Shown here: positions 42,217-51,501 of the stretch, piece after piece
Layout: each line of letters opens with the position of its first letter
Position numbering within the stretch: position 1 is the stretch's first letter
NCBI RefSeq assembly: GCF_018860545.1
Contig: NZ_JAHKPN010000041.1
Span: forward strand, 24,443-88,442
Direction: 5' to 3'
Length of the DNA: 64,000 nt
From: Winogradskyella psychrotolerans
GTDB lineage: Bacteria; Bacteroidota; Bacteroidia; Flavobacteriales; Flavobacteriaceae
The notes under the pieces: model-generated
Told to the model about the DNA's origin: nothing
The model's database searches: none
What the model saw: only the letters and a program-made list of their open reading frames with translations
Made by a program: the position numbers and the translations under genes

Positions 42217-43974
42217 TTAAATATTTTGAATAAAAGAATCTAAATCAGTGTCTTCGGAGAGGTTTAGTTTTTTTCTTAACCGATAACGACTCGTATTTAA
42301 GGAGGCTAACGTTATATTTTGAAGGGTGGCAATGCTTCGACTTTCAATTTTTAAACGAATTAACGAGCAAAGTCTAATCTCGTTTTTACTCAAGTTTGGA
42401 TACTGCTCAATGAGCTTACTATAGAAAGCATCACTTAATTTATCTAGGCGTTCAAAGAATTCTTGTGTATCGCTATCCACACTAATTTTATTTGAAATCT
42501 CAACATCGAGAGCATTAATAAGTTTTGGACGTTCTTCAGAATGGGCTTGTTTAATTACTTTTAATTGTTCTGCTAGAGATTTGGCCCAATCTTGATCATG
42601 TGTCAATTTTATGGCGAAATCAGACAAGTCACGTTCTTTAGATTTAATTTCCGAATTAAGCTGCTTAACTTTTAATGCCGTGTTTTCAAATTTTTGTTCC
42701 GCAAGTAATTGCTTATTCTTAGCGTTAATTAAATGCTGTCTCCTACTGATGATAATTGCAACTAATAGTATGATAAAAATAGAAGATAAAAGTCCTATAA
42801 ACCACAGTTTAGCGCTTTGACTTTTAATCATATTTTCTTTTTGAATACGGTCTATTTTAAAATTTAATTCGATTCTATCTATAGTGATATCATTTAATTC
42901 TTCTTGCCATTTTTTGTCTGCATGATTAGAAAGGGCTTGTAAACTATCAGAAACATGTGCTATCTCTTTTACTGTATTGTAGGCTTCTGGAATATTATGT
43001 TGTGCACGTAGTAAAATTTCTTTAGCGTTTAAAAATTCTAATTTAGAACTAATGGTGCTGTTAACATTAGCCTCCTCAGATGCTGTAATAGAGTCTAAAG
43101 TCTTAAAATGGTGTTGTGCTGCTTCTAATTGATTTAAGTGTGTAAGAGTTGTGACGAGCTGCGAACCAGCACTAATTAACCTGGGAATGTCTTTTGTTAG
43201 GGTTTCTTCATTAATAGCGGATTGAAAAAAATCAAAATTTTGCTCATATAGAGGTAAGGCTTTGTCGTAGGATTGCTGTTTTATATAAATATCTGCAATA
43301 TTATCGCGAATACTTCCATTTAATGTGTGATTTGGAAATTTAGATTGTGTTAACTTATAAGCACGATCAAAAAAATACATGGCAGAATCTAAATCCTTTT
43401 TATACCAGTAGAAAAATAGACCATAATTATTTAAGCTCGAAGGATGATAAATGTAATTTAAGTTTTTAGTAAACGCTATATTTTTTTTATACTGTAGAGC
43501 GGCATTATCCAATAAACCCAATTTGGCATAGTTTTCCGCGAGAATACTGCGCGCGTAACTTCGCATATTTCTATAGCCTTCACGCTGAACTGCAGTTAAC
43601 GCGTCTTCATGCGTTTCATAATATTGAAAGAAGTCGAGATATGATTTTATAGACTCCTTCGGAAACCCCACCGCTCTAAACCAATTACCAGAATGCAAAT
43701 AACTATCTAAAACGAATGCTGTATGCCCTTGAATATCATCTAATAAGTCTAAACGTTTAAAATGTAGTGATAAATAGCGCTGCATTTGAACATCTGAAAA
43801 CGAAGCACGTCGAAACGTTTTTATATCTTCTTCTGGAGAAATTGAAGCCATCAGCTTACTGATTTCCTCATATTGCTTAAAAGGCGTGTCGCTAGTGAGT
43901 GTGGTGTTTTGTGACCATAATAAAGCGTGTGCTGTTAATATTACAAATACCAGTGATGTATAAAACTTAAGCAT
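42217..43974 (-). CDS. Membrane-anchored TPR protein with LuxR-like HTH
   Basis: This 585-residue protein has a signal peptide (residues 1-22), TPR-type helical repeats (about 60-340, e.g. YIKQQSYDKALPLYEQNFDF), one membrane segment at about 391-409 (LWFIGLLSSIFIILLVAIII), a coiled coil, and a C-terminal helix-turn-helix. The HTH reads LSKNEIRLCSLIRLKIESRS then IATLQNITLASLNTSRYRLR, as in the LuxR/GerE class. This build is common in Flavobacteria, where it is thought to link an extracytoplasmic sensor with transcription. The target is unknown. An 11-base tandem repeat lies about 107-160 bases upstream. Confidence 0.85.
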   Translation of the reverse strand: MLKFYTSLVFVILTAHALLWSQNTTLTSDTPFKQYEEISKLMASISPEEDIKTFRRASFSDVQMQRYLSLHFKRLDLLDDIQGHTAFVLDSYLHSGNWFRAVGFPKESIKSYLDFFQYYETHEDALTAVQREGYRNMRSYARSILAENYAKLGLLDNAALQYKKNIAFTKNLNYIYHPSSLNNYGLFFYWYKKDLDSAMYFFDRAYKLTQSKFPNHTLNGSIRDNIADIYIKQQSYDKALPLYEQNFDFFQSAINEETLTKDIPRLISAGSQLVTTLTHLNQLEAAQHHFKTLDSITASEEANVNSTISSKLEFLNAKEILLRAQHNIPEAYNTVKEIAHVSDSLQALSNHADKKWQEELNDITIDRIELNFKIDRIQKENMIKSQSAKLWFIGLLSSIFIILLVAIIISRRQHLINAKNKQLLAEQKFENTALKVKQLNSEIKSKERDLSDFAIKLTHDQDWAKSLAEQLKVIKQAHSEERPKLINALDVEISNKISVDSDTQEFFERLDKLSDAFYSKLIEQYPNLSKNEIRLCSLIRLKIESRSIATLQNITLASLNTSRYRLRKKLNLSEDTDLDSFIQNI

Positions 43975-44080
43975 GAATTATCAATAGGTTGGATCGGTCT
44001 AAAGATACTTATTTTCTAAGAACCTAAAAGAGAACTTTTAATGAAGCCAATCCCCTAAAAAAAAGATAGGATACGCACAC

Positions 44081-44135
44081 TCGGGTCATAAGCGCATCTT
44101 AAGCGGGTCATAAGCGGGTCATAAGCGGGTTTGCT
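44081..44135. repeat. 11-bp tandem repeat upstream of the TPR/LuxR-like gene
   Basis: Five units of 11 bases run without gap: TCGGGTCATAA, GCGCATCTTAA, GCGGGTCATAA, GCGGGTCATAA and a partial GCGGGTTTGCT. Two are identical and one differs in a single base. The period is about one helical turn, so every unit presents the same DNA face. The array is 107-160 bases above the start of the minus-strand regulator gene. Nothing else is seen in 43975-44200. Confidence 0.6.
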
Positions 44136-44200
44136 ATTGAAAATTCTTACATCAAATAAAAAGGGCTACGTTAAGCTTACAGATTATGTTTAAAATGGCA

Positions 44201-46723
44201 TTAGGCCTCTTTCCGAAGTACAGCCAAAGGAGAACTTTGTAGCACAGATCGTATATTACTCAAACCAATTCCCAAAACCAACAGAGTAATACCTGGTAAA
44301 AACACTAAAAACGGAATCAATGACGGTGTAAACGGTTCTTTAAATAATAAAAGCGCCAAACAAAGACTACTCACTAAGGCTAATAAAATCCCAACCAAAC
44401 TACCTAATAAGCCTAAAAATAAATATTCTAAAGCTGAAATTTTCAAAATCTGCGCATTTTTAGCACCAAGGGTTCTTAAGAGAACACTTTCTTTAATACG
44501 TTGGTATTTACTCGTCCGTACAGATCCTATTAATACAATTATTCCTGTAATAATACTGAAGAAGGCCATAAAATTAATCACCCAAGACACTTTATCTAAT
44601 ATGTTCTCTATGATGGTGTAAACCTGTCGTAAATCTATGATAGATAAATTGGGAAATTCTGCTACTAAGTCACGTTGTAATGCTGCAGAAGTGGCTTCAT
44701 CTACAGCATTCGTGGATATCACTCGAAACTGCGGTGCCTGTTCTAAAGCACCCATAGGAAATACAAAATTAAAATTAGGCTGCAATTGTCGCCAATCAAC
44801 TTTTCGAATGCTACCCACCTTAGTTTCCATAAGGACACCTTGAACATTAAAAGTAATAGCGTCACCAATTTTTATACCGTCTTCTACCAGATTGTCTGCA
44901 ATAGAAACGAGTATGGTATCATTAGACGTGGTATGTGTTGTCCATTCTCCTTCTAAAAGTTCTTCGGAATCAATCATCTCACCACGATACGTACTTCTAA
45001 ATTCGTGATTAAGGATCCAATTACGCATCTGTTTCGTTGAGTCTTGTCGTAATTCGTTCGCTAGTCGACCTTTTATTTTATGTATACGCATGGTAACAAT
45101 AGGGATGCTATTAACCACAGGTAAACCTTTTGCTTTTATACGTTGTTCAATAGTATCTTGCTGATCCGTTTGTACATCTAAAATGATAATATTAGCATTG
45201 TCATCACTTTGCCCTACTTCGGTTTTAGCTAGCAATATATCTTTTGTGAAATATAACGTGCTAATTAAACAGGTTCCTAAACCAATAGCGACAACTAAAA
45301 CAACGGTTTGATTGTTTGGTCGAAATAGATTTAATAAACTTTGACGTGCTGTAAAACCCCAACGCTTTGGAAAATACCTTTTAATACCTAAAATAAACAA
45401 AGAGGCCACACCTGCTAAAGCCGCAAAAGCGATTAATGTCGCCAACATAAAACCTAAGGCATAAACGACGTCATTAAGCAACCAAAAAGAAAATAAGAAT
45501 AGAAATAATAGGACCGCTCCTATCACTGCTACACGCACTTTAATTGGTTCTTGCGCTCCGTTTTCATCAACACGTAAAACATCTAAAGGTGAGACATACC
45601 AGGTTCTAAGTAACGGTAATAATGCGAATAACACTGACATAAATAAACCTAGAAATACACCTATCAATATGGGTTGAAGCGAGATGGAAATTTCAACAGC
45701 AAACGGTAAGAAATCTTTTAATAAATACGGAAACAATTCTTGGATGCCAACACCAATCAACGATCCAATTAAACCTCCAACAATACCTATACCTGCAATT
45801 TGAATCAGAAAAATCAAAAAACTTTGGAGTCGCGAAGCTCCCATACATTTTAATACCGCAATGGCTTTTAGTTTTTCCTTTATATAGATATGAACCGAAC
45901 TTGCAATTCCAATACATCCTAATAATAAGGCTATAAAAGCGGCAAGGTTAAGAAACTTGCCGACATTGTCATAACGTCTTCCAAGACGTTCACTAGTGCT
46001 TGTATGGGTATCTAAATCGGCTTCTTCAGCTTTTAATTGCGGATCGATAATTTTTTCAAACTGGTCTAAATCTAAAGGCTGTTTAGCTTTATAAAAAAAT
46101 TGATATTCTTTTCGACTTCCAAATTGTAAAAGTCCTGTGTCTTCAATAAACCGATAAGGAATCACAATTGTTGGCGCCACAGATGTTGAAATAGCTGTGC
46201 TTCCTGGAATGGCTTTTAATGCTCCTGAAATCGGAAGTGTTATCGCTCCTACTTTTATAGAATCACCTTCCTTTACGTCAAATTGTAGCATTAATGTGGC
46301 ATCAACCAAGGCTCCTCCTAAATCTTGATACGTACTTGCCGCAGCCTTCGGTTGGCTGTCTATAGTGCCATAAAATGGAAAATCTCCGCTTAAGCCACGT
46401 ACCTTAACTAACTTGGTGCCTCCATTTTTAGGAAAAGCGATCATGGATACAAAGCTAATTTCCTTAGCATCGGGTTGTAAAGAATCTATAATGGCTTGTG
46501 CGCGTTCCGTAGGTTCTTGCTTGGTGTCAATAGTATAATCGGCACCCATTAAGGCTTTAGATTGAAGCTTTATGTTATCTTTAAGATTAGAGCTAAATAA
46601 TTGAATAGATACTACAGCCGCAATACCTAAAATTATAGATGCCATAAATAACAATAAACGAACTTTGCTCGCTTTGGCATCTCTCCAAGCCATTTTAAAA
46701 AGCCAGGTTGTATTTTTATTCAT
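44201..46723 (-). CDS. FtsX-family ABC transporter permease (YbbP-like)
   Basis: This 840-residue membrane protein has the duplicated FtsX/MacB build. An N-terminal helix (about 21-42) leads into a large extracytoplasmic region. Three helices lie near residues 255-370, a central double helix near 405-460, a second extracytoplasmic region follows (about 495-705), and three helices lie at the C-terminus. The length near 800 and the fused double FtsX layout match E. coli YbbP. It is 14 bases after its ATPase gene. The divergent TesA-like esterase repeats the tesA-ybbAP order of enterobacteria. The transported substrate is not established. Confidence 0.9.
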   Translation of the reverse strand: MNKNTTWLFKMAWRDAKASKVRLLLFMASIILGIAAVVSIQLFSSNLKDNIKLQSKALMGADYTIDTKQEPTERAQAIIDSLQPDAKEISFVSMIAFPKNGGTKLVKVRGLSGDFPFYGTIDSQPKAAASTYQDLGGALVDATLMLQFDVKEGDSIKVGAITLPISGALKAIPGSTAISTSVAPTIVIPYRFIEDTGLLQFGSRKEYQFFYKAKQPLDLDQFEKIIDPQLKAEEADLDTHTSTSERLGRRYDNVGKFLNLAAFIALLLGCIGIASSVHIYIKEKLKAIAVLKCMGASRLQSFLIFLIQIAGIGIVGGLIGSLIGVGIQELFPYLLKDFLPFAVEISISLQPILIGVFLGLFMSVLFALLPLLRTWYVSPLDVLRVDENGAQEPIKVRVAVIGAVLLFLFLFSFWLLNDVVYALGFMLATLIAFAALAGVASLFILGIKRYFPKRWGFTARQSLLNLFRPNNQTVVLVVAIGLGTCLISTLYFTKDILLAKTEVGQSDDNANIIILDVQTDQQDTIEQRIKAKGLPVVNSIPIVTMRIHKIKGRLANELRQDSTKQMRNWILNHEFRSTYRGEMIDSEELLEGEWTTHTTSNDTILVSIADNLVEDGIKIGDAITFNVQGVLMETKVGSIRKVDWRQLQPNFNFVFPMGALEQAPQFRVISTNAVDEATSAALQRDLVAEFPNLSIIDLRQVYTIIENILDKVSWVINFMAFFSIITGIIVLIGSVRTSKYQRIKESVLLRTLGAKNAQILKISALEYLFLGLLGSLVGILLALVSSLCLALLLFKEPFTPSLIPFLVFLPGITLLVLGIGLSNIRSVLQSSPLAVLRKEA

Positions 46724-46737
46724 GTTTAGAGGAATGT

Positions 46738-47427
46738 TTACAGAACAGCAGTACGTTCGTTGGTTAAAATTCGGCCACCTTTAAGTCGTAAAATTTGTTG
46801 TGTTCGGTTGGCTAAATCTAAATCGTGTGTAATAATGACTAAAGTCGTTCCGGCTTCTTTATTCAGCTCAAATAAAAGTTGAATCACTTTTTCTCCAGTT
46901 TCTTCGTCTAAATTCCCTGTTGGTTCATCAGCAAATAAAATGGAAGGCGCATTAGCAAAAGCCCTCGCTAAAGCCACACGTTGTTGCTCGCCACCAGATA
47001 ACTGTGACGGATAGTGATGCACACGATCTCCTAAACCGACTTTTTCTAGTAAATCCAAACTCTTTTTAACAGCGTCTTTATTACCTTGTAATTCTAAAGG
47101 TACACTTACATTTTCAAGTGCGGTAAGGGTCGGTAATAACTGAAAATTTTGAAATATAAAGCCTACATTTTTATTCCGTAATTGTGCGCGTTCATCTTCA
47201 TTAAGATTTTTTAAATCCTCGCCACAAAGTTCAATGCTGCCAGAATTTGGTTGATCTAAACCTGCACACAAACCTAGTAACGTTGTTTTTCCACTTCCTG
47301 AAGGGCCAACTATAGAAAACGTTTGTCCTTTTTCTACGTCAAATGAAATGTTTTGTAAGACTGTTAATTGTTTGTTACCGCTAGAATATGTTTTTTCTAG
47401 ACCGGTTATGTTTAATATCTTTGGCAT
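46738..47427 (-). CDS. ABC transporter ATPase (YbbA/LolD-like)
   Basis: This 229-residue ATPase of the MacB/LolD/YbbA group has a complete site: Walker [22 protein letters not shown]-loop [18 protein letters not shown], signature [19 protein letters not shown] and Walker [17 protein letters not shown]. It drives the FtsX-type permease encoded right downstream. Its start codon is only 28 bases from that of the divergent esterase gene, so the two promoters must overlap or lie inside coding sequence. Confidence 0.93.
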   Translation of the reverse strand: MPKILNITGLEKTYSSGNKQLTVLQNISFDVEKGQTFSIVGPSGSGKTTLLGLCAGLDQPNSGSIELCGEDLKNLNEDERAQLRNKNVGFIFQNFQLLPTLTALENVSVPLELQGNKDAVKKSLDLLEKVGLGDRVHHYPSQLSGGEQQRVALARAFANAPSILFADEPTGNLDEETGEKVIQLLFELNKEAGTTLVIITHDLDLANRTQQILRLKGGRILTNERTAVL

Positions 47428-47455
47428 ATCAATTTTTAATTTAATAAGACACTTT

Positions 47456-48196
47456 ATGTCGAAGGCTGAAAATAATCATTTGCATTTAAATACACCAATT
47501 TCATTGGATTCTAAACTCTTAAAGTTTTGTTATATTATAACAGCGTTTTTAATGGTTGCTTGTGGAGAGAGTAAGTCGGAAAACACAACTACCCAAAGCC
47601 AACCAAAGGAACACATAGAGGAAACAACGACTACAGAATCAACTACAAAAACCATTTTATGCTTTGGAGACAGTATCACAGCTGGATATGGATTGGATGA
47701 TACTAATGATGCTTTTCCTGGCATATTACAGCAGAAAATTGATTCTTTAGATTTAAATTATACGGTTATTAATTCTGGGGTTAGCGGAGAAACAACAGCA
47801 GGAGGAAAAGGAAGAATTGATTGGATTCTAAATCAAGATATTGATATCTTTCTATTAGAGTTAGGGGCTAACGATGGACTTCGTGGCGTAAATCTTGTTG
47901 AAACAGCCACGAACCTTCAATTTATTATAGATGCTGTAAAGTCTAAAAACTCTGCAACTAAAATTGTATTAGCTGGTATGCAGTTACCACCAAATATGGG
48001 CCAAGAATACACCAGTGGTTTTAAACAAATCTTTATAGATATTGCAGAAAAAAATGACTTAGCATTCATTCCCTTTATCTTGAAAGATGTTGGAGGCATA
48101 AAAGAACTTAACCAAAATGATGGTATCCACCCTACGGTTGAAGGACATAAAATTCTAGCAAATACGGTGTGGGACGTTTTAGAGCCTTTGCTTTGA
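47456..48196 (+). CDS. TesA-like SGNH esterase, lipoprotein
   Basis: Start chosen at ATG 47456 (246 residues). A TTG at 47504 would give a better lipoprotein signal (DSKLLKFCYIITAFLMVAC), so the true start may be there. The mature enzyme is a GDSL/SGNH hydrolase: block I ILCFGDSITAGYGLD with the nucleophile Ser, block II SGVSGETTAGGKGR, block III LELGANDGLRG and block V NDGIHPTVEGHKILA with Asp-His. It matches TesA-type arylesterase/thioesterases. The lipoprotein anchor places it in the envelope. It is divergent from the YbbA/YbbP-like genes, as tesA is in E. coli. Confidence 0.9.
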   Translation: MSKAENNHLHLNTPISLDSKLLKFCYIITAFLMVACGESKSENTTTQSQPKEHIEETTTTESTTKTILCFGDSITAGYGLDDTNDAFPGILQQKIDSLDLNYTVINSGVSGETTAGGKGRIDWILNQDIDIFLLELGANDGLRGVNLVETATNLQFIIDAVKSKNSATKIVLAGMQLPPNMGQEYTSGFKQIFIDIAEKNDLAFIPFILKDVGGIKELNQNDGIHPTVEGHKILANTVWDVLEPLL

Positions 48197-48198
48197 TC

Positions 48199-49512
48199 TT
48201 AAATAAGTGTTACGCGGACTTTCTTTTTCTTTAATCGTGAATTGTTCAGTTTAGCAATCAAATCATCAGCGATAGTAACAGGTACGGCAACGAAAGCGCA
48301 ATCTTGTTTTAACTCTATAACACCTAATTGATCTTTATTGATTTGCCCTTGTTTAAAAAATAAACCAGCAATATCACCTTTGGATATTTTATCTTTTCGT
48401 CCACCTGAAATAAATAAAGTGGTCCAGAACGGAGGTTTTATATCGCCAGAAGCATTTATTCTAATCGTTTTAGAATTTTCAATAAACTCAGGAAAAACTT
48501 CTCGGTCTCCTTTAATCAAATAGGCTGTTCCTTTTGCATTGACACGTGCAGTCCTTCCATTTCTATGGGTATATTCTTGGTAGGCATCTGGAATTTCATA
48601 GTGAATAATATAACTCATTTCTGGAATATCAATTCCTCGTGATGCTAGATCACTAGCAATAAGTATAGACACACTTCCGTTTCTTAATTTTATTAAAGCA
48701 CGTTCGCGATCGTGTTGTTCCATACCTCCATAAAAACAGGTATGCGCAATGTTCTTTTTATCTAAAAATCGACTCAAATCTTCGAGGCGTTCTTTTTTAT
48801 TACAAAATACAATACCAGGTTCATTGCCTACGTGATGTAATAAATCGACTAAGGTGTTATGCTTATTGGCAGATGGTGACACTACCGTTTTAATTTCGAG
48901 TTTAGAGTTCGGTTTTTCCGATAAGAAATTTAAGGTCTTAGCTCCATCCATTCTTAAATACTTTGGAATTGAAGCACCTTGTGTTGCGGAGGTCAGAATG
49001 CGCTTAGTGACATTAGCTAAGTAACTCATAATGTCTTTCATTTCCCCTCCTGCTCCAACTTCAATTGAAATATCAAATTCATCAATAACCAATGTTTTAA
49101 TGAATTTCGTCGTAAAGCGTGCCTGTTCAAAATGATCCGCTAAACGTCCAGGTGTACCAATTAAAATAGCAGGAGTGTGTTTCAATTCTATTTTGTCTTT
49201 CGAGATTGCACGACCACCATAAATCGCATTAGCTTTATACCCAGACCCCATATCACGAATGACCGTTTCAATTTGAATCGCTAATTCTCTAGAAGGTACA
49301 ATAATAAGGGCTTGTACGTCTTCACATTCAGGATCTAAAGTTTCTAAAAGCGGTAATAAAAATGCTAAGGTCTTACCTGTTCCTGTCGGAGATAATAAAA
49401 TAGTTTTATCATTAGCCTCAATAGATGCTAAAGCAGATTCTTGCATTGGGTTAAGCGCATAGATATTCAATTTTTCAAGTATATCTTGCTGTGCTTTGAT
49501 GTTATTTGCCAT
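48199..49512 (-). CDS. DEAD-box RNA helicase with DEFD motif and DbpA-like C-terminal domain
   Basis: This 437-residue helicase has motif I LSPTGTGKTLAFLLPL, motif Ia VPSRELAIQ, GTPGR, motif II VIDEFDIS (DEFD, not DEAD), motif III SATQG, ASRGIDIP and motif VI HRNGRTAR. The C-terminal domain from about residue 365 (SKGDIAGLFFKQGQINKDQL) is the DbpA RNA-binding type that in E. coli targets 23S rRNA. A role in ribosome assembly is therefore likely. DEFD keeps the catalytic Asp-Glu. It ends 3 bases from the esterase stop (convergent) and follows the second helicase gene after 2 bases, which implies co-transcription. Confidence 0.92.
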   Translation of the reverse strand: MANNIKAQQDILEKLNIYALNPMQESALASIEANDKTILLSPTGTGKTLAFLLPLLETLDPECEDVQALIIVPSRELAIQIETVIRDMGSGYKANAIYGGRAISKDKIELKHTPAILIGTPGRLADHFEQARFTTKFIKTLVIDEFDISIEVGAGGEMKDIMSYLANVTKRILTSATQGASIPKYLRMDGAKTLNFLSEKPNSKLEIKTVVSPSANKHNTLVDLLHHVGNEPGIVFCNKKERLEDLSRFLDKKNIAHTCFYGGMEQHDRERALIKLRNGSVSILIASDLASRGIDIPEMSYIIHYEIPDAYQEYTHRNGRTARVNAKGTAYLIKGDREVFPEFIENSKTIRINASGDIKPPFWTTLFISGGRKDKISKGDIAGLFFKQGQINKDQLGVIELKQDCAFVAVPVTIADDLIAKLNNSRLKKKKVRVTLI

Positions 49513-49514
49513 AA

Positions 49515-50858
49515 CTATTTTTTCTTTTTCTTAGGTTTAGTACCGTCAGGTTTTGCAGATGCTAATGTGGTTTGCGCCAACTGGTAGGCTAATACTTTTT
49601 CAATCAATTCTTCTTTTGTTAAATGATGAAATACCGTCCTTACCTCTTTTCTTAATTGTTCAGAAATACTACGATTGGGCTTGGTCTTAAATATTTTTTT
49701 AGCCCAAAGTAAAGTTTTATTCTCTTCAATACTTTGAGTGTCAGCTTTCTTTAATTCTGAAAAACGGATGCCTAATTCGTCCTCAAAGTCATCAATATCA
49801 ATGACTTCTTCTTGTTGCAGAATAGTTAAAGCTAAGCCTTTTGCTCCTGCCCTAGCCGTTCTACCACTTCTATGCACGTAAGCATCATAAGTGTCAGGCA
49901 AATGATAATTAATAACATATGCCACATCTTTAATATCTAATCCACGAGCTGCTAAATCTGTAGCCACTAAAATGTCAATATGACCTTCTCTAAACTGCCC
50001 CATAATCCGATCGCGAATGCCTTGGGTTAAACTACCGTGAATGGCACCCGAAGAGAATTTATTAATGGCTAAATTTTTAGCCAATTTATTGACAGCAGCT
50101 TTGGTTTTACAAAAAATAATACCACGTTGTCCGACTTTAGAATTTAAGAAATGTAATAAAACATCTAATTTTTCAATAGGTTCTACCACTATAAATTGAT
50201 GGTCAATACCTTGATGTCCAACAGTAGTCATATCTGCTTCAATATGAACCACATGCTTAGACATATAATTTTGAACCAATTGCTTTATGGTTCCTGGCAT
50301 GGTTGCCGTAAACAATAACGTGCGTCTCTTTTTTGGGATTTCTTTGATAATAGCATCAAGACCTTCTTTTAAAGCACTCATCATTTCATCCGCTTCGTCT
50401 AAAATAAAATAAGCGATTTTAGAAATATCAACGGCATTTCGTTTTACTAAGTCGGCTAAACGGCCAGGTGTGGCTACAACGATATGTGTGGTACTTTGCA
50501 AGCGTTCAATTTGTGGTTTTATAGGAATACCTCCACATACTGTTGCAATAGAAATTTCTGGTAAGTACTTGGCGAATGCAGATAAATTCGTGCTAATCTG
50601 TTGTCCTAATTCTCGCGTTGGAGCAAGGATTACGGCTTGTATATTGGTGTTGCTGGGATCCACTAATTCTAATAATGGAAGTCCGAAAGCCGCTGTTTTT
50701 CCTGTTCCTGTTTTTGCTAAAGCCACCACATCATTAGCTTGCTGTAAGACTACAGGAATTGTTTTCTCTTGAATATCAGTTGGAACTGAAATTTGTAATT
50801 CAGCTAGTGCTTTTTGTAGCTGTTCTTTAATTCCTAAATCGGAAAAACCTTTAGACAT
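49515..50858 (-). CDS. DEAD-box RNA helicase
   Basis: This is 447 residues from the ATG at 50858; an in-frame TTG 18 bases upstream is less likely. The RhlE/CshA-type core is complete: ALAKTGTGKTAAFGLPL, APTRELGQQ, TPGRLADL, ILDEADEMMS, FTATMP (TAT in place of SAT), DLAARGLDI and HRSGRTARAG. A basic tail ends in PKKKKK, common for RNA binding. DEAD-box helicases unwind structured RNA and are often cold-induced. The 3' neighbour is the DbpA-like helicase, and the cold-shock gene lies upstream on the same strand. Confidence 0.93.
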   Translation of the reverse strand: MSKGFSDLGIKEQLQKALAELQISVPTDIQEKTIPVVLQQANDVVALAKTGTGKTAAFGLPLLELVDPSNTNIQAVILAPTRELGQQISTNLSAFAKYLPEISIATVCGGIPIKPQIERLQSTTHIVVATPGRLADLVKRNAVDISKIAYFILDEADEMMSALKEGLDAIIKEIPKKRRTLLFTATMPGTIKQLVQNYMSKHVVHIEADMTTVGHQGIDHQFIVVEPIEKLDVLLHFLNSKVGQRGIIFCKTKAAVNKLAKNLAINKFSSGAIHGSLTQGIRDRIMGQFREGHIDILVATDLAARGLDIKDVAYVINYHLPDTYDAYVHRSGRTARAGAKGLALTILQQEEVIDIDDFEDELGIRFSELKKADTQSIEENKTLLWAKKIFKTKPNRSISEQLRKEVRTVFHHLTKEELIEKVLAYQLAQTTLASAKPDGTKPKKKKK

Positions 50859-51019
50859 ATAAAATACTTTTTGCAAAGGTATGAATACCGTTCTTGCTAT
50901 TTGAAGAATAAACCGATAGAATAAACCGATTTACAATTTTAAAATGCCTATTGAAAGATTATTGCGCTATTTGTTTGTCAGTCATTAGATTCTTAACAAC
51001 CTAGTGTAATATTTGAGAA

Positions 51020-51044
51020 ATAAAAAAACCATCATAAGATGGTT
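51020..51044 (-). terminator. Terminator of the cold-shock gene
   Basis: AACCATC (51027-51033) pairs with GATGGTT (51038-51044) around a short loop. On the minus strand it is followed by a T run. It lies 28 bases after the cold-shock gene stop. Confidence 0.7.
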
Positions 51045-51071
51045 GTATAAGATATAATGCTACTTAAAACA

Positions 51072-51320
51072 TTATTTTATGACACGCACATTAGTAGCAA
51101 CTAAACCTTTTTTGCCTTTTTCTATATTAAACGTGACTTTGTTTTTTTCTCTTATTTTACCAACAACATTAGTAGTGTGAACAAATATTTCATCTTTAGA
51201 ATCTTTAAGTGTAATGAATCCAAAACCTTTTTTTGCATTAAAAAATTTCACGGTGCCTTCTTTTGTTTCACTTACTTTATTAAGATTAAATAATTTATTT
51301 ATGAAATTTCTAATCATCAT
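51072..51320 (-). CDS. Cold-shock domain protein with N-terminal extension
   Basis: This 82-residue protein has a CspA-type OB fold in residues 22-82: GTVKFFNAKKGFGFITLKDS includes RNP1 (KGFGFI), and EIFVHTTNVVG includes RNP2 (IFVH). The first 21 residues (MMIRNFINKLFNLNKVSETK) are an extra amphipathic stretch not found in classical CspA. CspA proteins bind single-stranded RNA and melt structures at low temperature. A TATTTTTG -7 box lies 75-83 bases upstream and leaves a leader long enough for a cold-responsive 5' UTR. Confidence 0.9.
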   Translation of the reverse strand: MMIRNFINKLFNLNKVSETKEGTVKFFNAKKGFGFITLKDSKDEIFVHTTNVVGKIREKNKVTFNIEKGKKGLVATNVRVIK

Positions 51321-51395
51321 TTTGTTTTAAATTTTTATTTAAGGGTTTAAAAAGCAATATATTATTGTTCGTACTACTTTTATTAATTCACGTTA

Positions 51396-51403
51396 CAAAA
51401 ATA
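51396..51403 (-). promoter_or_regulatory. -7 promoter element of the cold-shock gene
   Basis: The minus strand reads TATTTTTG, matching TAnnTTTG. It implies a leader of about 70 bases before the ATG at 51320, as expected if the message is regulated through its 5' UTR. No -33 box is obvious. Confidence 0.4.
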
Positions 51404-51501
51404 GCATAAATAATAGAGTTTGTAAGAAAGACTTCATATTTTATAATTCTTTATCATTGCTTTTTATTTTAAAGGTTGTATGAATTCTTATCTTTACCAT
51501 C

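Noticed and set aside
47348..47455. Extended N-terminus of the TesA-like esterase
   Set aside because: It would overlap the divergent ATPase gene by 80 bases and spoil the lipoprotein signal.
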